From positions 310,001-374,000 of the forward strand of contig NZ_CP132291.1 in the NCBI RefSeq assembly GCF_044359855.1: DNA of 64,000 nucleotides, written 5' to 3'. Source of the stretch: Rummeliibacillus pycnus_A (GTDB lineage: Bacteria > Bacillota > Bacilli > Bacillales_A > Planococcaceae). The translations under genes and the position numbers were made by a program. This document shows, in pieces, positions 62,433-64,000 of this stretch. Under the pieces are notes generated by a model. The model saw only the letters and a program-made list of their open reading frames with translations. It made no database searches and was not told the origin of the DNA. Position 1 is the first letter of the stretch. Every line of letters starts with the position of its first letter.

Positions 62433-63806
62433 ATGGTAGAACAAACAAGTTTCCGTACAACAATTAAGAAGATTAATGGTGATTCGTTGACACCTATTTT
62501 GATTTTTCAAAGATTAAATGGAAAACGTAAATTTTTACTTGAGTCAGATTCAAAGCTTAAAGATTCAGGTAGATACTCAATGATTGGTGTAAATCCAATT
62601 AAATCGTATAGTGGCAGTCGTAATACATTAATCGAAAAACAGTTCAATACAGAAAAAGAGTATCGCTACGATGGTGATTTATTGACATTGTTAAAAAGAG
62701 TGATGCCTAGGATTACTGGGCCAACAGAATTTCCGTTTGCGGGTGGTGCAGTTGGATATATTTCATATGGTGCATCAGTAAAATCACGGCATCCAAATAC
62801 TTTGCAAATTCCAAATGTACATTTTTATATTTATGAAACGATTATAGTATTTGATCATTTACAAGATGAAGTGACGATAATTCATACGGAAGTAAATCCA
62901 GAACAGCAAAAAGCTAATTTAGATAGGATTATTAATGAAATTCAAACACAACCGTCAGATATAGAGGATGAAGATTATCAACTTTCTCAGTTTACAAGTG
63001 AATTGTCAAAAGAGACATTTGTCAATCAAGTTGAGAAAGCAATGGGATATATCATTGATGGTACACTCGATCAGATTGTATTATCTAGACCGCAACAGGC
63101 TACTTATAGTGGAAATCCATTTTCTATATACAGAAAATTAAGAAAACAAAACCCGTCTCCATATATGTATTACATGGATTTTGATGACCATATCATTTTG
63201 GGTACATCACCAGAGAGTCTTATTAAAGTAACAGATGAAGCCATCACGATAAATCCAATTGGTGGAACAAGGAAAAGAGGGGCAACGGAAGAAGAAGATC
63301 AACAATTAGCAAAGGAACTTCTTAATAGCACGAAAGAGCAGCAAGAACATGCCATGATAGTAGAAGTTGCAAAAGAGGATTTAATGGAAGTAGCCCAGCC
63401 AGGTACTTTGCAAGTACAACAATACATGAAACTTAACCGATTTGAACATGTTATGCATTTGGTTTCTTCCATTCAAGGAAAGCTTTCACCTGTTTATCAT
63501 TCTTTAGATGTACTAATGTCTGCAATTCCAGCTGGAGCAATCACAGGCTTACCTAAAGCAAATGCGATTAATTTAATTGATGAAATTGAAACATCCCATC
63601 GGAATATATTTGGTGGAGCGATTGGTTATATAGGTTTTAATGGCAATATAGATTTTGCAATCACAATTCGCTCTATGCTTTTAAAAGATGGTATCGCACA
63701 CATTCAATCAGGTGCTGGAATTGTGGAAGATTCAATTGCAGATAGAGAATTTGAAGAGACCCTTGAAAAGACAAATTCTTTAACTACATTAGCAAATATT
63801 GAGTAG
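62433..63806 (+). CDS. trpE: Anthranilate synthase component I
   Basis: 457 residues; makes anthranilate from chorismate with an amidotransferase subunit. The N-terminal domain has the LLESDSKL motif (about residue 36), the Trp feedback site. The chorismate-binding domain has IDGTLDQIVLSRPQ, INPIGGTRKRGATEEED, EHAMIVEVAKEDLMEV, and SGAGIVEDSIADREFEET. AGGAGATGA precedes TTG 62430 and ATG 62433. First gene of the trp operon under the T-box; no trpG follows directly, as in Bacillus where PabA serves both enzymes. Confidence 0.95.
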   Translation: MVEQTSFRTTIKKINGDSLTPILIFQRLNGKRKFLLESDSKLKDSGRYSMIGVNPIKSYSGSRNTLIEKQFNTEKEYRYDGDLLTLLKRVMPRITGPTEFPFAGGAVGYISYGASVKSRHPNTLQIPNVHFYIYETIIVFDHLQDEVTIIHTEVNPEQQKANLDRIINEIQTQPSDIEDEDYQLSQFTSELSKETFVNQVEKAMGYIIDGTLDQIVLSRPQQATYSGNPFSIYRKLRKQNPSPYMYYMDFDDHIILGTSPESLIKVTDEAITINPIGGTRKRGATEEEDQQLAKELLNSTKEQQEHAMIVEVAKEDLMEVAQPGTLQVQQYMKLNRFEHVMHLVSSIQGKLSPVYHSLDVLMSAIPAGAITGLPKANAINLIDEIETSHRNIFGGAIGYIGFNGNIDFAITIRSMLLKDGIAHIQSGAGIVEDSIADREFEETLEKTNSLTTLANIE

Positions 63807-63835
63807 AGCTATGAGATGAGATAGGAGAGATGAGT

Positions 63836-64000
63836 ATGAGACTAGCGATAGAGAAAGTAAAAGATAAGAAGCATTTATATTATGAGGAAATGTTAGATGC
63901 TTCTATTAAAATGTTCCATGATAATACACCTCTTGAAGAAATAGAAGAGTTATTAATCGCATTATCTAAAAAAGGTGAGACTGCACAAGAAGTTGCAGCG
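63836..64000 (+). CDS. trpD: Anthranilate phosphoribosyltransferase, 5' part
   Basis: The frame is open to the window edge (55 codons). It shows the N-terminal helical domain typical of TrpD: EEMLDASIKMFHDNTPLEEI followed by ALSKKGETAQEVAA. Start ATG 63836, seven bases after AGGAGA, 29 bases after the trpE stop. The second step of Trp synthesis, in the same operon. The catalytic domain lies outside the window, so the call rests on the helical domain and context. Confidence 0.8.
   Translation, partial: MRLAIEKVKDKKHLYYEEMLDASIKMFHDNTPLEEIEELLIALSKKGETAQEVAA

Noticed and set aside
1..64000. CRISPR array, tRNA, rRNA, prophage or intact insertion sequence
   Set aside because: No regularly spaced direct repeats, no cloverleaf or rRNA signature sequence, no phage structural genes and no transposase frame were found.

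Overview
The window is AT-rich chromosomal DNA from a low-GC Gram-positive bacterium of the order Bacillales (Bacillaceae or Planococcaceae type; genus not resolved). The grounds are strong AGGAGG-type ribosome binding sites, frequent TTG and GTG starts, many lipoproteins with a [LVI]xx-C lipobox, a FosB bacillithiol transferase, HelD, a PbpA/PbpH-type transpeptidase, a Trp T-box and a ykkC-class riboswitch. I saw no rRNA, tRNA, CRISPR array, prophage or intact transposase.

Layout. 0-8 kb: an MFS carrier, a cupin, small membrane proteins, an alpha/beta hydrolase, an overlapping membrane operon (DUF2157 plus GDYXXLXY protein), a methyltransferase and an acetyltransferase. 8-14 kb: a dispersed GC-rich repeat, a lipoprotein, an NAD-dependent epimerase-like protein, and a promoter-led operon of an S66 peptidase and the fused NAD(P)HX repair enzyme Nnr. 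14-24 kb: HD-domain, GNAT, TPR and lipoprotein genes, a PadR regulator with its HAAS-domain membrane target, a HAD phosphatase, an MFS exporter and a VOC protein. 24-31 kb: a class B penicillin-binding protein, a beta-lactamase-fold hydrolase and several exported proteins. 31-38 kb: a lipoprotein, GNAT, a DMT transporter, YitT, a NUDIX hydrolase under a ykkC-type riboswitch with terminator, a PhzF-like protein and a tiny secreted two-cysteine peptide. 38-45 kb: a SWIM/SNF2 helicase next to the RNA polymerase recycling motor HelD. 45-58 kb: single-gene units (lipoproteins, GrpB, MFS, GNATs, VOC), a decayed MgtA next to MgtC, an acetyltransferase behind a possible leader-peptide switch, and a quinone oxidoreductase. 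58-64 kb: FosB, an acyl-CoA dehydrogenase, an esterase, an SH3-repeat protein and the start of the trp operon (leader, trpE, 5' part of trpD).

The region reads as a patchwork of short transcription units separated by hairpin terminators, with at least six copies or fragments of one GC-rich repeat family and many gene relics (GNAT, lipoprotein, MgtA C-terminus and others). The strongest leads are the trp leader, where six (G/U)AG triplets at exact 5-nt spacing precede a Trp T-box; the riboswitch-NUDIX unit; the secreted peptide at 37860-37994; the possible translational switch at 55050-55150; a MITE-like insertion inside a repeat ahead of trpE; and several genes whose Shine-Dalgarno position points to ATT or ATC start codons.
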